Source: Muribaculaceae bacterium
Lineage (GTDB): Bacteria > Bacteroidota > Bacteroidia > Bacteroidales > Muribaculaceae
Direction of reading: 5' to 3'
Length of the DNA: 49,342 nucleotides
Assembly: GCA_017940245.1 (NCBI GenBank)
Contig: JAGAYZ010000069.1
Span: 1 to 49,342 of the forward strand
This document shows, piece after piece, positions 22,969 through 32,996 of this stretch. The translations under genes were made by a program, and so were the position numbers. Below the pieces are notes generated by a model. That model saw nothing but the letters and a program-made list of their open reading frames with translations, had not been told where the DNA came from and ran no database searches. Every line of letters begins with the position of its first letter. Position 1 is the first letter of the stretch.

Positions 22969-25038
22969 TTATTCATTCTGTGGGATAATGCCATCGCGGC
23001 GCAACATGGCATCGATGCGCGGCGGCCGGCCACAGAATTGTTCATAGAGAGTCATGGCCTCGTCCGACGAACCTCGCGACAAGATGCAGCGCACCAAATC
23101 GGCCGCAGTATCACGATTAAAAATTCCCTCTTCTTCCATGCGCGAGAAAGCATCGGCATCAAGCATCTCGGCCCATTTATAGCCATAATAGCCAGCGGCA
23201 TACCCTCCAGAAAAAATGTGCCCAAACTGCGTAGATGTCATGCAACCATCCACTGGTTCGAAAATCTGTACCGGCTTCATGGCCGACCGCTCCAGACTAT
23301 TAGGCTGCCCCTGGTATGGCTCGGTGATCATGTGCCATGCCATGTCCAGATAACCAAATCCCAGTTGACGCAGGCACGCATATCCCGCCCCATATTGCGA
23401 CGATGCCTGCACCTTGTCGATGAGCGATTGAGGAATACAATCGCCTGTCAGATAATGGCGAGCGAAACTATTAAGGAAGTCGGGTTGGCGCAAATAGTTC
23501 TCATGAAACTGCGACGGCATTTCCACAAAGTCTCGATACACATTAGTACCCGATGTGGAGACATACTTGCAGCGCGACAACAAGCTATGCAATGCATGCC
23601 CAAACTCATGCAGGAACGTGTTCACCTCTCCATAGGTAAGCAATGATGGGCGTGAAGGAGTGGGACGGGTGAAATTCATCGTGAGAGACACAATAGGACG
23701 ATGATCCATGCCCGATGCATCGGCCCACTGCTCGCCGAAGTTGGTCATCCAAGCTCCACTCTGCTTGGTATCGCGCGGGAAAAAGTCGGTATAAAGTGTC
23801 CCGACGTATGCACCGTTCTCATCATTGACCGTATAGACCTTCACTTCGGGGTTAAAGCGCTGAGCATCTCGATTCTCAATAAAATGCAAACCGTATAGCC
23901 TTGTGGCCAGTCCAAATACGCCACTAATGACAGACTCCAGTGGAAAAAATGGGCGTAATTCCTCATCATTGAGGTCAAAGAGTGCTTCTTTCTGTTTGTT
24001 GGCATAATAGGCATAATCCCACGGCATGAGCGTCAATCGCTCATGCTCAATCGAGGCTGCAAACTCTGCGAGTTGGTGCATCTCTTGCCGCATGGCAGGA
24101 GCATAGGCCTCCTTCAACTGTTCCAACATATCCATCACACGTTGCGGAGTCTGTGCCATGGAGTATTGCAGGCGGTATTGCGCATAAGTTGAGCAGCCCA
24201 TCAAGCGTGCAATGGCCAGTCGAGTGTTAGCAATGTCTTTGGTGAGCTGGGTGTTGTCAAACTCACCGGCAGTGCATTGCGTGTTATACAACAAATACAA
24301 CCGCCGACGCAAGTCACGACGCGCCGAGTATTTCATAAAGGGCATATAACTAGGAGCGTGTAATGTGATGAGGTATTCTCCTTCACGACCTTTTTCTTTT
24401 GCAGCAACAGCGGCAGCCTCAACAGCAGTCTCGGGCAACCCGTCCAAATCATCACCCGTAAGCCACATCTCTATGCTGGAAGTTGCTTTCAGATGATTCT
24501 GTTCAAATTTCAGAGTCAGCTCTGTGAGTTGTTTTGAAAGTGCACGGTATTTTTCGCGGTCCTCACCTTCGAGTGTCGCACCACTTCGCTCAAACGCTTC
24601 ACGTGTTTTTTTGAGCAGCATCTGGTCTTCTGTGTCATGACAACTGGCATCAAAGTGGTCGCAAACCCACTTTACCCGATGCCAAAGTTCTTCGTTAAGA
24701 GTGATAGCACTGCTATGCTCGGCCAGTAACGGTGCCAAGCGGGTTGAAATAGCCATCATCTCATCGTCGGCACAAGCCGAGAGCATCGGATAAAACACAT
24801 TCAGCACTCGGTTCAACAGTTCACCAGAACGTTCCAGCCGCAATATAGTATTTTCAAAAGTAGGGGCATCTTCTTGACTCACAATCTCATCGATTTCACG
24901 ATGATGCACGTCCATGGCCCGGAGAATGGCGGGTTCATAGTCGGCTGTAGTAATATGTTCAAATGGGGGCAATCCCTTTTCATTCCATGGCTGGGCAAAA
25001 ATCACGCCCGGTTCTAATTCCTTCATGAGATTATTCAT
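22969..25038 (-). CDS. dcp: M3 family metallopeptidase, Dcp-type peptidyl dipeptidase
   Basis: The 689-aa zinc peptidase has the HEFGHALH motif, followed about 25 residues later by the FVEMPSQFHE segment that supplies the third zinc ligand. The N-terminal PFEHITTADYEPAI and PTFENTILRLERSGELL blocks are typical of Dcp. It would trim peptides or release C-terminal dipeptides. No signal peptide is seen, so it is cytoplasmic. The longest frame overlaps the upstream TPR gene by 8 nt; an alternative ATG at 25026 gives a 4-nt gap. The two genes are probably one transcript. Confidence 0.88.
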   Translation of the reverse strand: MNNLMKELEPGVIFAQPWNEKGLPPFEHITTADYEPAILRAMDVHHREIDEIVSQEDAPTFENTILRLERSGELLNRVLNVFYPMLSACADDEMMAISTRLAPLLAEHSSAITLNEELWHRVKWVCDHFDASCHDTEDQMLLKKTREAFERSGATLEGEDREKYRALSKQLTELTLKFEQNHLKATSSIEMWLTGDDLDGLPETAVEAAAVAAKEKGREGEYLITLHAPSYMPFMKYSARRDLRRRLYLLYNTQCTAGEFDNTQLTKDIANTRLAIARLMGCSTYAQYRLQYSMAQTPQRVMDMLEQLKEAYAPAMRQEMHQLAEFAASIEHERLTLMPWDYAYYANKQKEALFDLNDEELRPFFPLESVISGVFGLATRLYGLHFIENRDAQRFNPEVKVYTVNDENGAYVGTLYTDFFPRDTKQSGAWMTNFGEQWADASGMDHRPIVSLTMNFTRPTPSRPSLLTYGEVNTFLHEFGHALHSLLSRCKYVSTSGTNVYRDFVEMPSQFHENYLRQPDFLNSFARHYLTGDCIPQSLIDKVQASSQYGAGYACLRQLGFGYLDMAWHMITEPYQGQPNSLERSAMKPVQIFEPVDGCMTSTQFGHIFSGGYAAGYYGYKWAEMLDADAFSRMEEEGIFNRDTAADLVRCILSRGSSDEAMTLYEQFCGRPPRIDAMLRRDGIIPQNE

Positions 25039-27244
25039 TTGTATTTATTGTTGTGGCAACAGCATCTATAAGCAGCGACAAGTCGGGCAATTCTATGCCA
25101 CGAGATTGCATCGTGTCGGCATCAGCCATAAAGGCATCACGAAGAGCCGAGACATTTCCTCCCATCAGTTTCAACGCATTCTTGTAACTGACAATCGCAT
25201 CTGAGATGCGATGCATGGCCAGCAACACGTGGCCACGGTTAAGGTAATCTTGAGCCGATGGCTTATCGTCACTGATGATGCGATTATAGTAATCAAGACT
25301 TCGCTCGTCATTTTTCATCAAAAATGAGCACCAGGCTATGGGACGCCGTGCACGATGCTTACTATCGTCCATGAGGTCGGCCTTAAAGTAAAACTGCATT
25401 GCTCCTTCTGTATCGCCTTGTTCTAGAAGGCAATGCCCCATATTGATGGCATTTACCACAGTACCGGGTCGGAGATCTTCTGCTATTCGATAGTACTCCA
25501 TTGCCCGATCATAGTCTTTCAGCATACGATAGCATGAGGCCATGTGCTTCACGGTCCACAAGTCACGTTCATCGGCCAGTTCATAGCGGTGGTATTGTTC
25601 TATAGCCGCTTGCATGTGTCCCAAGCTCTGTTGACAGAATCCCATCTTTTGGAAAATGTGCGGGTCTACATTATCGGTCTCGGCAAGCACATATTGATAG
25701 TACTTAATGGCATCATCATAAAAACCATTTTTAAAGTAGAACTCAGCGATGAGTGAAAGAGCATCGGGTCGACACGCATCCCCGCCCAACAATGGAATAT
25801 CGGTAAAATCCATGTTATCATCAAATGCCGGGATGAACTCTCGGCGACGCGAAAACAATTTGAAGAAACGGTACAAATCTTGCACATACATGTTGGCCTG
25901 ACGCTCACGCTCTCGCTGATGATTGGGCAACTCGGCTTGCTGCATCTCCCCTACTTGTTCCACTTGCTGCTTGATTTGTCCCACGATGAGCTGTCGTTGA
26001 CTTAATGGCATGGACTTAAGCGACAGGCCGAAGGAATACCTGTCACTATCGCACAAAAAGGGTGCACGGGTAACCACCATGCGCAGTGGAGCCTCATCGC
26101 CATTAAAAACAGAATAGATAACAGAATTTTCTTCGTGGAAAGGGATAAACCAGTTGGAAAGCGTTTGGAAGAAGGGGAATGTTTTCAATCTGGAAAATGT
26201 AGTTATAAACACATCGCTCCCATCCAGTTGCATCTCGTTAAATTCCTCCATTTTTTTTGCCATTCCACTGTTTTCCAGCATTTCTTGCCATTCGGGATTC
26301 GCTTCCAAGTCGGCCATGTCGATGGGAGTTTCATTCATCTTTCGCAACACATCGGGGCGCAGCTTCATCAATCCTGGCATGATATCCTCGTTGACACGAC
26401 GAGTGATATTTTCCGTATTACGAGAACGCGCCAACTGGAATTGCGCGGTTGCCATGTCGGTGGCAAATCCAGGCATATCGCTCATGGCTCTTGCATGGGG
26501 AACCAGTGATGCAGATAATGCTACACGTTGATGGTGCAATTTGAGTGACAATAACGTGGCCACCAATGCCCGCATTTGCACCATAGGCACATCACTTGTC
26601 GTGTAAGTGTCCATTAACAATTGCACCTTACGCTCATCATACACTCTAAGCAACCCTAGCAGTAAAGCTGATATAATCAAACTTTTTGCATACGCAGGAT
26701 AATCAGTGTCACGCATCAAACCCATTATTAACTCAGCATCATCGGCTGGTGTGGGAAACGTGCTCCATATCTTATTAAAAATTGCTGTTTCATGCAGCTC
26801 GCGCTGAGTGAGCACGTTGCTTATATGAGCATCATCACGTTGCTCGGCCGGCACAGACACCAGCAGGGAGAATTTATTGAGTTCTGCACGATGCGAATGT
26901 ACAATCTCTTCTAGAGAGACATTATTCAGTTCACGTCGCCTGACGAAAAACACCTCATTGCTCTCTGGCTCAAGAAGCGAAATAGCCGCCCTATCAACCA
27001 TCAAATGCAGTTGGCCTGATATATGTGCCAGCACCTCACCCCGTTTCGGGTCCAAAATACCTTGATTCAAGTATTGCAGCATGAAACGGTATGAGACTTG
27101 AAGTTGCTCGACCTGTTCTCGCAATTCCCACGAACCGGAAGCTTGTATCATAGGGTCTAGTGCCTCAAATGCGTCATTGATACGTGACTGGTACAACAAT
27201 GCGTGAACCCGGTCACGATTTTTATAGATGTCTTTAGATGTCAT
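25031..27244 (-). CDS. Large TPR-repeat protein, unknown function
   Basis: The 737-aa protein has no signal peptide. The N-terminal two thirds is helical without a recognised domain. From about residue 520 to the end it carries consecutive TPR-like repeats (ALSLIAEFYFKNGFYDDAIKYYQ; DPHIFQKMGFCQQSLGHMQAAIEQY; AINMGHCLLEQGDTEGAMQFYFKA; YLNRGHVLLAMHRISDAIVSYKNAL). It is likely a cytoplasmic scaffold. Its neighbour is the Dcp-type peptidase, which it overlaps, so a link with peptide turnover is possible but unproven. Confidence 0.7.
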   Translation of the reverse strand: MTSKDIYKNRDRVHALLYQSRINDAFEALDPMIQASGSWELREQVEQLQVSYRFMLQYLNQGILDPKRGEVLAHISGQLHLMVDRAAISLLEPESNEVFFVRRRELNNVSLEEIVHSHRAELNKFSLLVSVPAEQRDDAHISNVLTQRELHETAIFNKIWSTFPTPADDAELIMGLMRDTDYPAYAKSLIISALLLGLLRVYDERKVQLLMDTYTTSDVPMVQMRALVATLLSLKLHHQRVALSASLVPHARAMSDMPGFATDMATAQFQLARSRNTENITRRVNEDIMPGLMKLRPDVLRKMNETPIDMADLEANPEWQEMLENSGMAKKMEEFNEMQLDGSDVFITTFSRLKTFPFFQTLSNWFIPFHEENSVIYSVFNGDEAPLRMVVTRAPFLCDSDRYSFGLSLKSMPLSQRQLIVGQIKQQVEQVGEMQQAELPNHQRERERQANMYVQDLYRFFKLFSRRREFIPAFDDNMDFTDIPLLGGDACRPDALSLIAEFYFKNGFYDDAIKYYQYVLAETDNVDPHIFQKMGFCQQSLGHMQAAIEQYHRYELADERDLWTVKHMASCYRMLKDYDRAMEYYRIAEDLRPGTVVNAINMGHCLLEQGDTEGAMQFYFKADLMDDSKHRARRPIAWCSFLMKNDERSLDYYNRIISDDKPSAQDYLNRGHVLLAMHRISDAIVSYKNALKLMGGNVSALRDAFMADADTMQSRGIELPDLSLLIDAVATTINTNE

Positions 27245-27342
27245 GATTAATCATTTAGTAATTACATTACTACAAAAAACATGCGAAAACCATTTTTGCC
27301 ACAAAAGTGCCATTTTGACACTTCCGGCACAGGCCTGCGGCC

Positions 27343-28473
27343 TCAAGGCCGCAACCACCCAAGCGGTTCCATTTTCTCGTAAACAGCATTAACTAGCTGC
27401 ATGCGATCGATGTCGTTTCTTGTCGAGAAAAAGAGGAATACCACATTGTGAAGCGGCACTTTACCGGCATAAATAGTAAAGCCGCCATTATCACCAGTGT
27501 GATAAACAACAGGACATCTACCAGGCATCGCCTGAATAAAGAAGCCATACCCATAGCCCGTGTACGGTTGATAGCCATATTCGGCATCTGAGGGAATTGT
27601 CACCTTTCTACTATATGCCATCTGACGAGAGGCGACATTCCACACTTTCAATTTGGCCAATGCCTTTTCCCATTTCACGAAATCATTAATTGACGAGTAA
27701 AGGGCTCCGTCGGCTTTTGTTGCGAAGAAGGACTCTTCACCATAATCATATTCGGCATATTTGTGGTTGTCTTCATCCCACGCATAACCATGCGCAAGAT
27801 GCTTGATGTCTCGGTCTGGTTCGAAATAGATGGTGTGTTTCATGCCGGCTCGTGAGAATACATTTTTTTTCATGTATTGTTCAAATGGCGACCCGCTTAC
27901 CCGCTCCACTATCTGATAAATGAGTTGATATGTGGGATTGATGTATTCATATTGTGTTCCAGGCGTGAAATTGAGATGGTTCAGCGTCTTCATGTAGCCG
28001 ACCGATTCCACATCGGTTGAATAGAGCACAAAGTTACGGTCGTTGCGGAGCCGAGCATCGGGAATACCCGAAGTATGGCTCAAAATGTGATGGAGTGTAA
28101 TGGTATTGAAGAATGGTGCCTTAAATTCGGGGAAAAATTTGCTAATAGGGTCATTTAGTGATAACTTACCTTGTTGTGCCAATTGTAAAATGGCAACAGC
28201 CGCAAATTGCTTTGACACCGACGCGATGCAAAAATTGGTATTATTAGTGACCGGAATTTGGGTCTCAATATCTGCTATGCCATAACAATGGTTTGAGACA
28301 ATTTTCCAGTCTTTCATAATCAATACGGCTGCCCCGGGCTGATTTGCATCGAAATATACTGCACTAAAAATTGAATCTACCTGCGCATCAAATTGACGAA
28401 TTTCGTCTTTGTTGGCAGAATTAGCCATAAAAGGGAAAAGCATAGCCAAAATATAAATCAATTTCATATTCAT
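27343..28473 (-). CDS. Exported serine hydrolase, beta-lactamase/PBP-like family
   Basis: The 376-aa protein has a signal peptide (about residues 1-20). The class C beta-lactamase/esterase motifs are S85-V-S-K88 (nucleophile and base), Y-I-N in EYINPTYQL and HTG in YHTGDNGGF near the C-terminus, replacing KTG. Such proteins are D-amino-acid peptidases, esterases or penicillin-binding-like enzymes; true beta-lactamase activity is not implied. It overlaps the upstream thioesterase gene by 4 nt. The stop codon lies in the loop of a perfect 7-bp hairpin (27336-27353). Confidence 0.85.
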   Translation of the reverse strand: MNMKLIYILAMLFPFMANSANKDEIRQFDAQVDSIFSAVYFDANQPGAAVLIMKDWKIVSNHCYGIADIETQIPVTNNTNFCIASVSKQFAAVAILQLAQQGKLSLNDPISKFFPEFKAPFFNTITLHHILSHTSGIPDARLRNDRNFVLYSTDVESVGYMKTLNHLNFTPGTQYEYINPTYQLIYQIVERVSGSPFEQYMKKNVFSRAGMKHTIYFEPDRDIKHLAHGYAWDEDNHKYAEYDYGEESFFATKADGALYSSINDFVKWEKALAKLKVWNVASRQMAYSRKVTIPSDAEYGYQPYTGYGYGFFIQAMPGRCPVVYHTGDNGGFTIYAGKVPLHNVVFLFFSTRNDIDRMQLVNAVYEKMEPLGWLRP

Positions 28474-28838
28474 AGCTTATTCATAAATTTTATGCGATTA
28501 ACAACAAAGCGAGTATGCGTGGCTGTGCCCACAACCACATCATCTTGCAGGGCTGTGATATCAAAATCCATGCGATGCCCATCACGATTTTTAAGTGTCG
28601 CTGTAGCGATAATGGTCGCGCCCACCGGTGACGGCTTCAAGTGCTTAACACTGATGCTACCACCCACAGTCGTTTCGCCATCTTCCAGTTGGGTAGCGAC
28701 GGCAAGCATGGCTGCATTTTCCATAATCGCCACCAACGCAGGAGTAGCCAACACAGGCATATCTCCCGATCCCATACTTTGTGCAGTTTCGTTATGGGTT
28801 ACTGTAAAATGGCTGGTGTGTGATATTCGATTTACCAT
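28470..28838 (-). CDS. Hot-dog fold thioesterase (FlK-like)
   Basis: A 122-aa single-domain thioesterase with the FlK-type layout: MGSGDMPVLATPALVAIMENAA (Thr and Glu of the catalytic set), TTVGGSISVKHLKPSPVG (His) and FDITALQDDVVVGTATHTRFVV. The family hydrolyses small acyl-CoAs; the natural substrate is unknown. The start at 28838 (MVNRISH) or 28847 is possible. It is coupled to the serine hydrolase by ATGA overlap and has a consensus promoter 24 nt upstream. Confidence 0.8.
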   Translation of the reverse strand: MVNRISHTSHFTVTHNETAQSMGSGDMPVLATPALVAIMENAAMLAVATQLEDGETTVGGSISVKHLKPSPVGATIIATATLKNRDGHRMDFDITALQDDVVVGTATHTRFVVNRIKFMNKL

Positions 28839-28861
28839 AATATTCATAACTTTTATTAGTG

Positions 28862-28892
28862 CAAAATTATAGAGAAATTTTCAAAAAGCAAA
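28862..28892 (-). promoter_or_regulatory. Thioesterase-serine hydrolase promoter
   Basis: Minus-strand TTTG at 28889-28892, 19-nt spacer, TAATTTTG at 28862-28869. Confidence 0.7.
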
Positions 28893-28984
28893 GACTTCTC
28901 CTTAATTCAGTCATAAAACAATCTGCACTTGCGGCGCCCCCACGCCATTTAACACACTTTTCACCAAATATAGCATTGCATAAC

Positions 28985-29015
28985 ATTGGTGCATGGAATA
29001 AAATCACTAATTTTG
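28985..29015 (+). promoter_or_regulatory. gyrA promoter
   Basis: ATTG at 28985-28988 (one mismatch to TTTG), 19-nt spacer, TAATTTTG at 29008-29015. The leader of about 90 nt opens with a GAACGAA/TTCGTTC hairpin at 29026-29046. Confidence 0.7.
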
Positions 29016-29113
29016 TAGGTATTTTGAACGAAATGGGCATTCGTTCCAGCTGGGACGCATTTTAGTCTGCGGTGCGGTGTCTGTATTAGTGCAATTTTAA
29101 TTAAATAGTTTTC

Positions 29114-31669
29114 ATGAATAGTGATCGCATTTTAGAGATCAATATCGAAAACGAAATGAGGACCAGTTACATTAACTACTCGATGTCGGTCATCGTTTCG
29201 CGTGCACTACCCGATGTGCGCGACGGCTTTAAGCCCGTGCACAGGCGTGTACTTTTCGGTATGGCAAAATTGAAAAACTTCTCCAATCAACCGACCAAAA
29301 AGTCGGCACGTATCGTGGGTGAAGTTTTGGGTAAATACCACCCTCATGGCGACTTATCGGTCTATTTCGCAATGGTCCGTTTGGCGCAAGACTGGGTGAT
29401 GCGTTACCCTCTAGTTGACGGACAAGGTAACCTGGGTTCGGTAGATGGCGACAGCCCTGCCGCAATGCGTTACACAGAAGCTCGCTTAGCTAAGATGGGC
29501 GAGCTCATGATGAGCGACCTGGATGAGGATACCGTCGACTTCGTTCCCAACTTTGACAACACTCTGGAAGAACCAGAAGTGTTGCCAACACGTTTCCCTA
29601 ACCTGCTTGTCAACGGAGCATCGGGCATCGCTGTGGGTATGGCCACTAACATGCCGCCCCACAACCTCAGCGAATGTATCGATGGTTGTGTAGCTCTGCT
29701 GGAAAACCCTGAAATGGAAGTGAGCGACCTGATGCAGTACATCAAGGCTCCCGACTTCCCCACCGGTGGTATTATTTATGGTTACCAGGGTGTGAAAGAC
29801 GCTTTCGAGACAGGACGCGGACGCATTGTTGTGCGTGCTAAAGCCGAAATTGAAAGTGAGCACGGACATGACCGCATCGTGGTCAATGAGATACCTTACA
29901 ATGTCAACAAGCGTGAACTCATTGAGAATATAGCCCGACTTGTAGAGGAAAAGAAAATCGATGGCATTCACGACGTGAACGACGAGAGCGACCGTCACGG
30001 TATGCGCATCGTGGTGGATGTGAAGAAAGACTTCAATGCTAACGTCATTCTCAACAAGCTCTATAAGATGACTGAGCTACAGTCATCATTCAGTGTGAAC
30101 AATGTGTGCTTAGTGAATGGCCGCCCCAAGACTGTCAATCTCAAGGAACTGCTGCAATATTTCCTGGAGCACCGTCACGAAGTGGTGATTCGCCGCACCC
30201 GTTACCAACTAAAGAAAGCCGAGGACCGCGCTCACATCGTGCGCGGACTGATTGTGGCCAGTGACAACATCGATGAGGTTATCGCAATCATCAAGTCGAG
30301 CAAGTCAACCGATGAGGCATGCCAGCGTTTGGGTGAAAGATTCAATCTAGACGAGTTGCAGACACGCGCTATCGTGGAAATGCGTCTGCGCCAGCTCACC
30401 AATCTTGAGCAAAATAAACTCCACGACGAACTGGCAGAACTGGAGAAAACTATCGCTTTCTTAAATTCTATCCTCAACGATCCTGCTGTGTGCCGCAAGG
30501 TGATTGAAGACGAATTGCTGGAGGTGAAAGAAAAATATGGTGATGAACGTCGCACTCAAATCAACCCCAATGATGAGGAGATGAACGCCGAAGACTTCTA
30601 CAGCGATGACCCCATGATCATCACAATTTCTCACTTCGGTTACATCAAGCGCACCCCACTAAGCGAATATCGCACACAAGCCCGAGGAGGCGTTGGTGCC
30701 AAGGGAAGCGACACGCGCGATGAAGACTTCATCGAGTTTGTGTACGAAGCTACCAACCATAATTATATGCTCTTCTTCACCGCACTGGGACGCTGCTACT
30801 GGCTGCGTGTGTTCCAGATTCCCGAAGGCACCAAGAACAGCAAGGGACGAGCCATTCAGAACCTGCTCAACCTGGGGCCTGAGAACAGAATCTTTGCGTT
30901 TGTTAGAGCCACACAATTGCTCAACCCTGAGTATAACCAGTCACACTACATCATGTTTGCTACCAAAAATGGTGTGGTCAAGCGCACATGCCTCAGCGAG
31001 TTCTCACGACCGCGACAGACAGGTGTGCGTGCACTTAACATCAATGACGGCGATCAGCTCATTGGTGCTGTGATGACCGAAGGCGACAGTGAAATCATTC
31101 TTGCCAACCGCAACGGTCGTGCCATTCGCTTTGACGAGAACAAAGTGCGTGTCATGGGACGCACCGCGACAGGTGTGCGCGGCATGACGCTGGATGATGC
31201 CGACGATGAAGTCGTGGGCATGGTTTGCATGAAAGCCAACACGACTCAAGATGTGCTTGTCGTCAGCGAGCAAGGTATGGGCAAACGAAGCAAACTTGAA
31301 GACTACCGTGTCACCAACCGCGGTGGAAAGGGTGTCAAGACCATGAACATCACCGAAAAAACAGGCAAACTCATTTCTATCAGAAACGTAAGCGACGACA
31401 ACGACCTTGTTATTATCAACAAGAGCGGTATCACCATTCGCCTAAAGGTGAGTTCACTGCGAGTAATGGGACGCGCCACACAAGGTGTGCGCCTCATTAA
31501 CCTGGAGCGCAAAAACGACACCATTGCTTCTGTCTGCAAGGTAGATACCGAGCCCGAGACCACCGATGAGGAAAGCGTAACCGAGGCTTTCAACACGATT
31601 GACGAGGTTTCGGAGCCCACTTCTGAGAACAATGTAGATAATGAAGTAACAAATGATGTAAATGAATAA
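29114..31669 (+). CDS. gyrA: DNA gyrase subunit A
   Basis: The 851-aa type II topoisomerase subunit introduces negative supercoils together with GyrB. N-terminal SYINYSMSVIVSRALPDVRDG and KPVHRRVLFGM lead to the quinolone-determining region YHPHGDLSVYF and the catalytic Tyr in AAMRYTEARL. The C-terminal beta-pinwheel repeats carry a degenerate GyrA box (QARGGVGAKG), as usual in Bacteroidota, and an acidic tail. Residue 81, equivalent to Ser83 of E. coli, is Leu (codon TTA, 29354-29356), a substitution linked to quinolone resistance elsewhere. Confidence 0.96.
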   Translation: MNSDRILEINIENEMRTSYINYSMSVIVSRALPDVRDGFKPVHRRVLFGMAKLKNFSNQPTKKSARIVGEVLGKYHPHGDLSVYFAMVRLAQDWVMRYPLVDGQGNLGSVDGDSPAAMRYTEARLAKMGELMMSDLDEDTVDFVPNFDNTLEEPEVLPTRFPNLLVNGASGIAVGMATNMPPHNLSECIDGCVALLENPEMEVSDLMQYIKAPDFPTGGIIYGYQGVKDAFETGRGRIVVRAKAEIESEHGHDRIVVNEIPYNVNKRELIENIARLVEEKKIDGIHDVNDESDRHGMRIVVDVKKDFNANVILNKLYKMTELQSSFSVNNVCLVNGRPKTVNLKELLQYFLEHRHEVVIRRTRYQLKKAEDRAHIVRGLIVASDNIDEVIAIIKSSKSTDEACQRLGERFNLDELQTRAIVEMRLRQLTNLEQNKLHDELAELEKTIAFLNSILNDPAVCRKVIEDELLEVKEKYGDERRTQINPNDEEMNAEDFYSDDPMIITISHFGYIKRTPLSEYRTQARGGVGAKGSDTRDEDFIEFVYEATNHNYMLFFTALGRCYWLRVFQIPEGTKNSKGRAIQNLLNLGPENRIFAFVRATQLLNPEYNQSHYIMFATKNGVVKRTCLSEFSRPRQTGVRALNINDGDQLIGAVMTEGDSEIILANRNGRAIRFDENKVRVMGRTATGVRGMTLDDADDEVVGMVCMKANTTQDVLVVSEQGMGKRSKLEDYRVTNRGGKGVKTMNITEKTGKLISIRNVSDDNDLVIINKSGITIRLKVSSLRVMGRATQGVRLINLERKNDTIASVCKVDTEPETTDEESVTEAFNTIDEVSEPTSENNVDNEVTNDVNE

Positions 31670-31785
31670 ATTTTCGATTTCTTTGGTAGATAGAATTAAA
31701 CTTAATCAATCCTTTTGCATCTAACCAAACGAATTCAATAGCATCTAAAGAATAAAAACATAAACTACAATTAACTCAACTGAAA

Positions 31786-32928
31786 ATGAAAAAAACTTTT
31801 CTTTTGCTTGCGTGCGCATCAATGATGGCCTCAAGCGCAATGGCTCAAATGAGCCTGGTGAAAGAAGTTGCTAAGGTTGCTGGCTCCAACAAAGTGGAAG
31901 AGCTGCAGACTGCTCTGAGTAAAATCCAGCCTGCTCTCACCAACCCCGAGACAGCTCGTGATGCACAGACATGGTTTGTAGCCGGAAAGGCCGCCTTTGG
32001 GCTGTTTGACCAGATGCAGGCTCACAAGCAACTGGGTCAGGAAGTGGATGCCGCTCTCATGGGGAAAACACTCATGGATGGCTTCAACTATTTGCAGACC
32101 GCACTGCCCCTGGACAGCGTGAAGGAGACCAACAAAGATGGTTCTTTCAAACTGGACAAGGAAGGCAATCCCAAAGTGAAAACGAAATATTCAAAGGACA
32201 TCAACACGTTACTTTCTGGCCACATCAACGATGTGTACTCCTTCGCTGGCGAATGTATCAATGAGCAGAAATACGACATGGCTTCTCAAGCCTACAATTA
32301 TTTCTTCAACCTGATGGACAAGGATTTTGCCAAAAGCGCCGGCATACAACTGTCTGCCGAAGACTTGGCCATGACTAAGTTCTTCCAGGGATTTGCCCAG
32401 TATTATTCTAAAGATTTCGTCAATTCTTATAAGAACCTGACCACTGCCATCAAGGGTGGTTACAATGAAAACAACGTGAATCTGTATCAAACTTCGGCAA
32501 TGGCAAATGTCATTCAAGGCCTTGTTGATGCAAAAGATTTCTCGGGTGCCATGCGTTTTCTCGATGACGCACTTGTTACTACTCCCGACAACTCAATGAT
32601 TTACGACATGAAGGGCTTTGTGGCCGAGCAGGACAAGGGCACCGATGCCGCACTGCCGTTCTATCAGAAGTCGGTGGAACTTGATCCCAACAATGCCGAT
32701 GCCAACTACAACCTGGGTCGCATGTATTACAACCAGGCCAGCAAAATCATTGTTGACAATCCCACTGCCACTACTTCGCAACTCGTCCCCATGTTGCAAC
32801 CTATCTATGAGAAGGCACTGCCCTACTTGAAGAAAGCAGGCGAAATTGATCCCGAAAAGGGCAAAGATGCCAAACGTCTCATCGATGATATCGACTACAA
32901 ATACGAGCAGATGGGTCTCAAGAAGTAA
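31786..32928 (+). CDS. Exported TPR protein downstream of gyrA
   Basis: The 380-aa protein has a signal peptide cut after SSAMAQ. Helical repeats run along the length, with clear TPR units near the C-terminus (SMIYDMKGFVAEQDKGTDAALPFYQKSVELDP; NADANYNLGRMYYNQAS). It is periplasmic and probably a protein-interaction scaffold. It follows gyrA by 116 bp without a terminator, so co-transcription is possible. Confidence 0.75.
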   Translation: MKKTFLLLACASMMASSAMAQMSLVKEVAKVAGSNKVEELQTALSKIQPALTNPETARDAQTWFVAGKAAFGLFDQMQAHKQLGQEVDAALMGKTLMDGFNYLQTALPLDSVKETNKDGSFKLDKEGNPKVKTKYSKDINTLLSGHINDVYSFAGECINEQKYDMASQAYNYFFNLMDKDFAKSAGIQLSAEDLAMTKFFQGFAQYYSKDFVNSYKNLTTAIKGGYNENNVNLYQTSAMANVIQGLVDAKDFSGAMRFLDDALVTTPDNSMIYDMKGFVAEQDKGTDAALPFYQKSVELDPNNADANYNLGRMYYNQASKIIVDNPTATTSQLVPMLQPIYEKALPYLKKAGEIDPEKGKDAKRLIDDIDYKYEQMGLKK

Positions 32929-32950
32929 ACCAATTCCCGCAATTACAAGA

Positions 32951-32985
32951 ATGGGTGCCACATTATCAGCGGCACCCATTTTTTA
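32951..32985. terminator. Terminator of the gyrA/TPR unit
   Basis: ATGGGTGCC/GGCACCCAT arms (32951-32959, 32971-32979), 11-nt loop, then six T. The hairpin can also act on the leftward radical SAM gene. Confidence 0.85.
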
Positions 32986-32996
32986 TACACTGTCAT

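Noticed and set aside
27343-28473. Serine hydrolase as an acquired beta-lactamase
   Set aside because: Motifs fit the broad beta-lactamase/esterase superfamily, the KTG box is HTG and the context is a housekeeping-type thioesterase pair.
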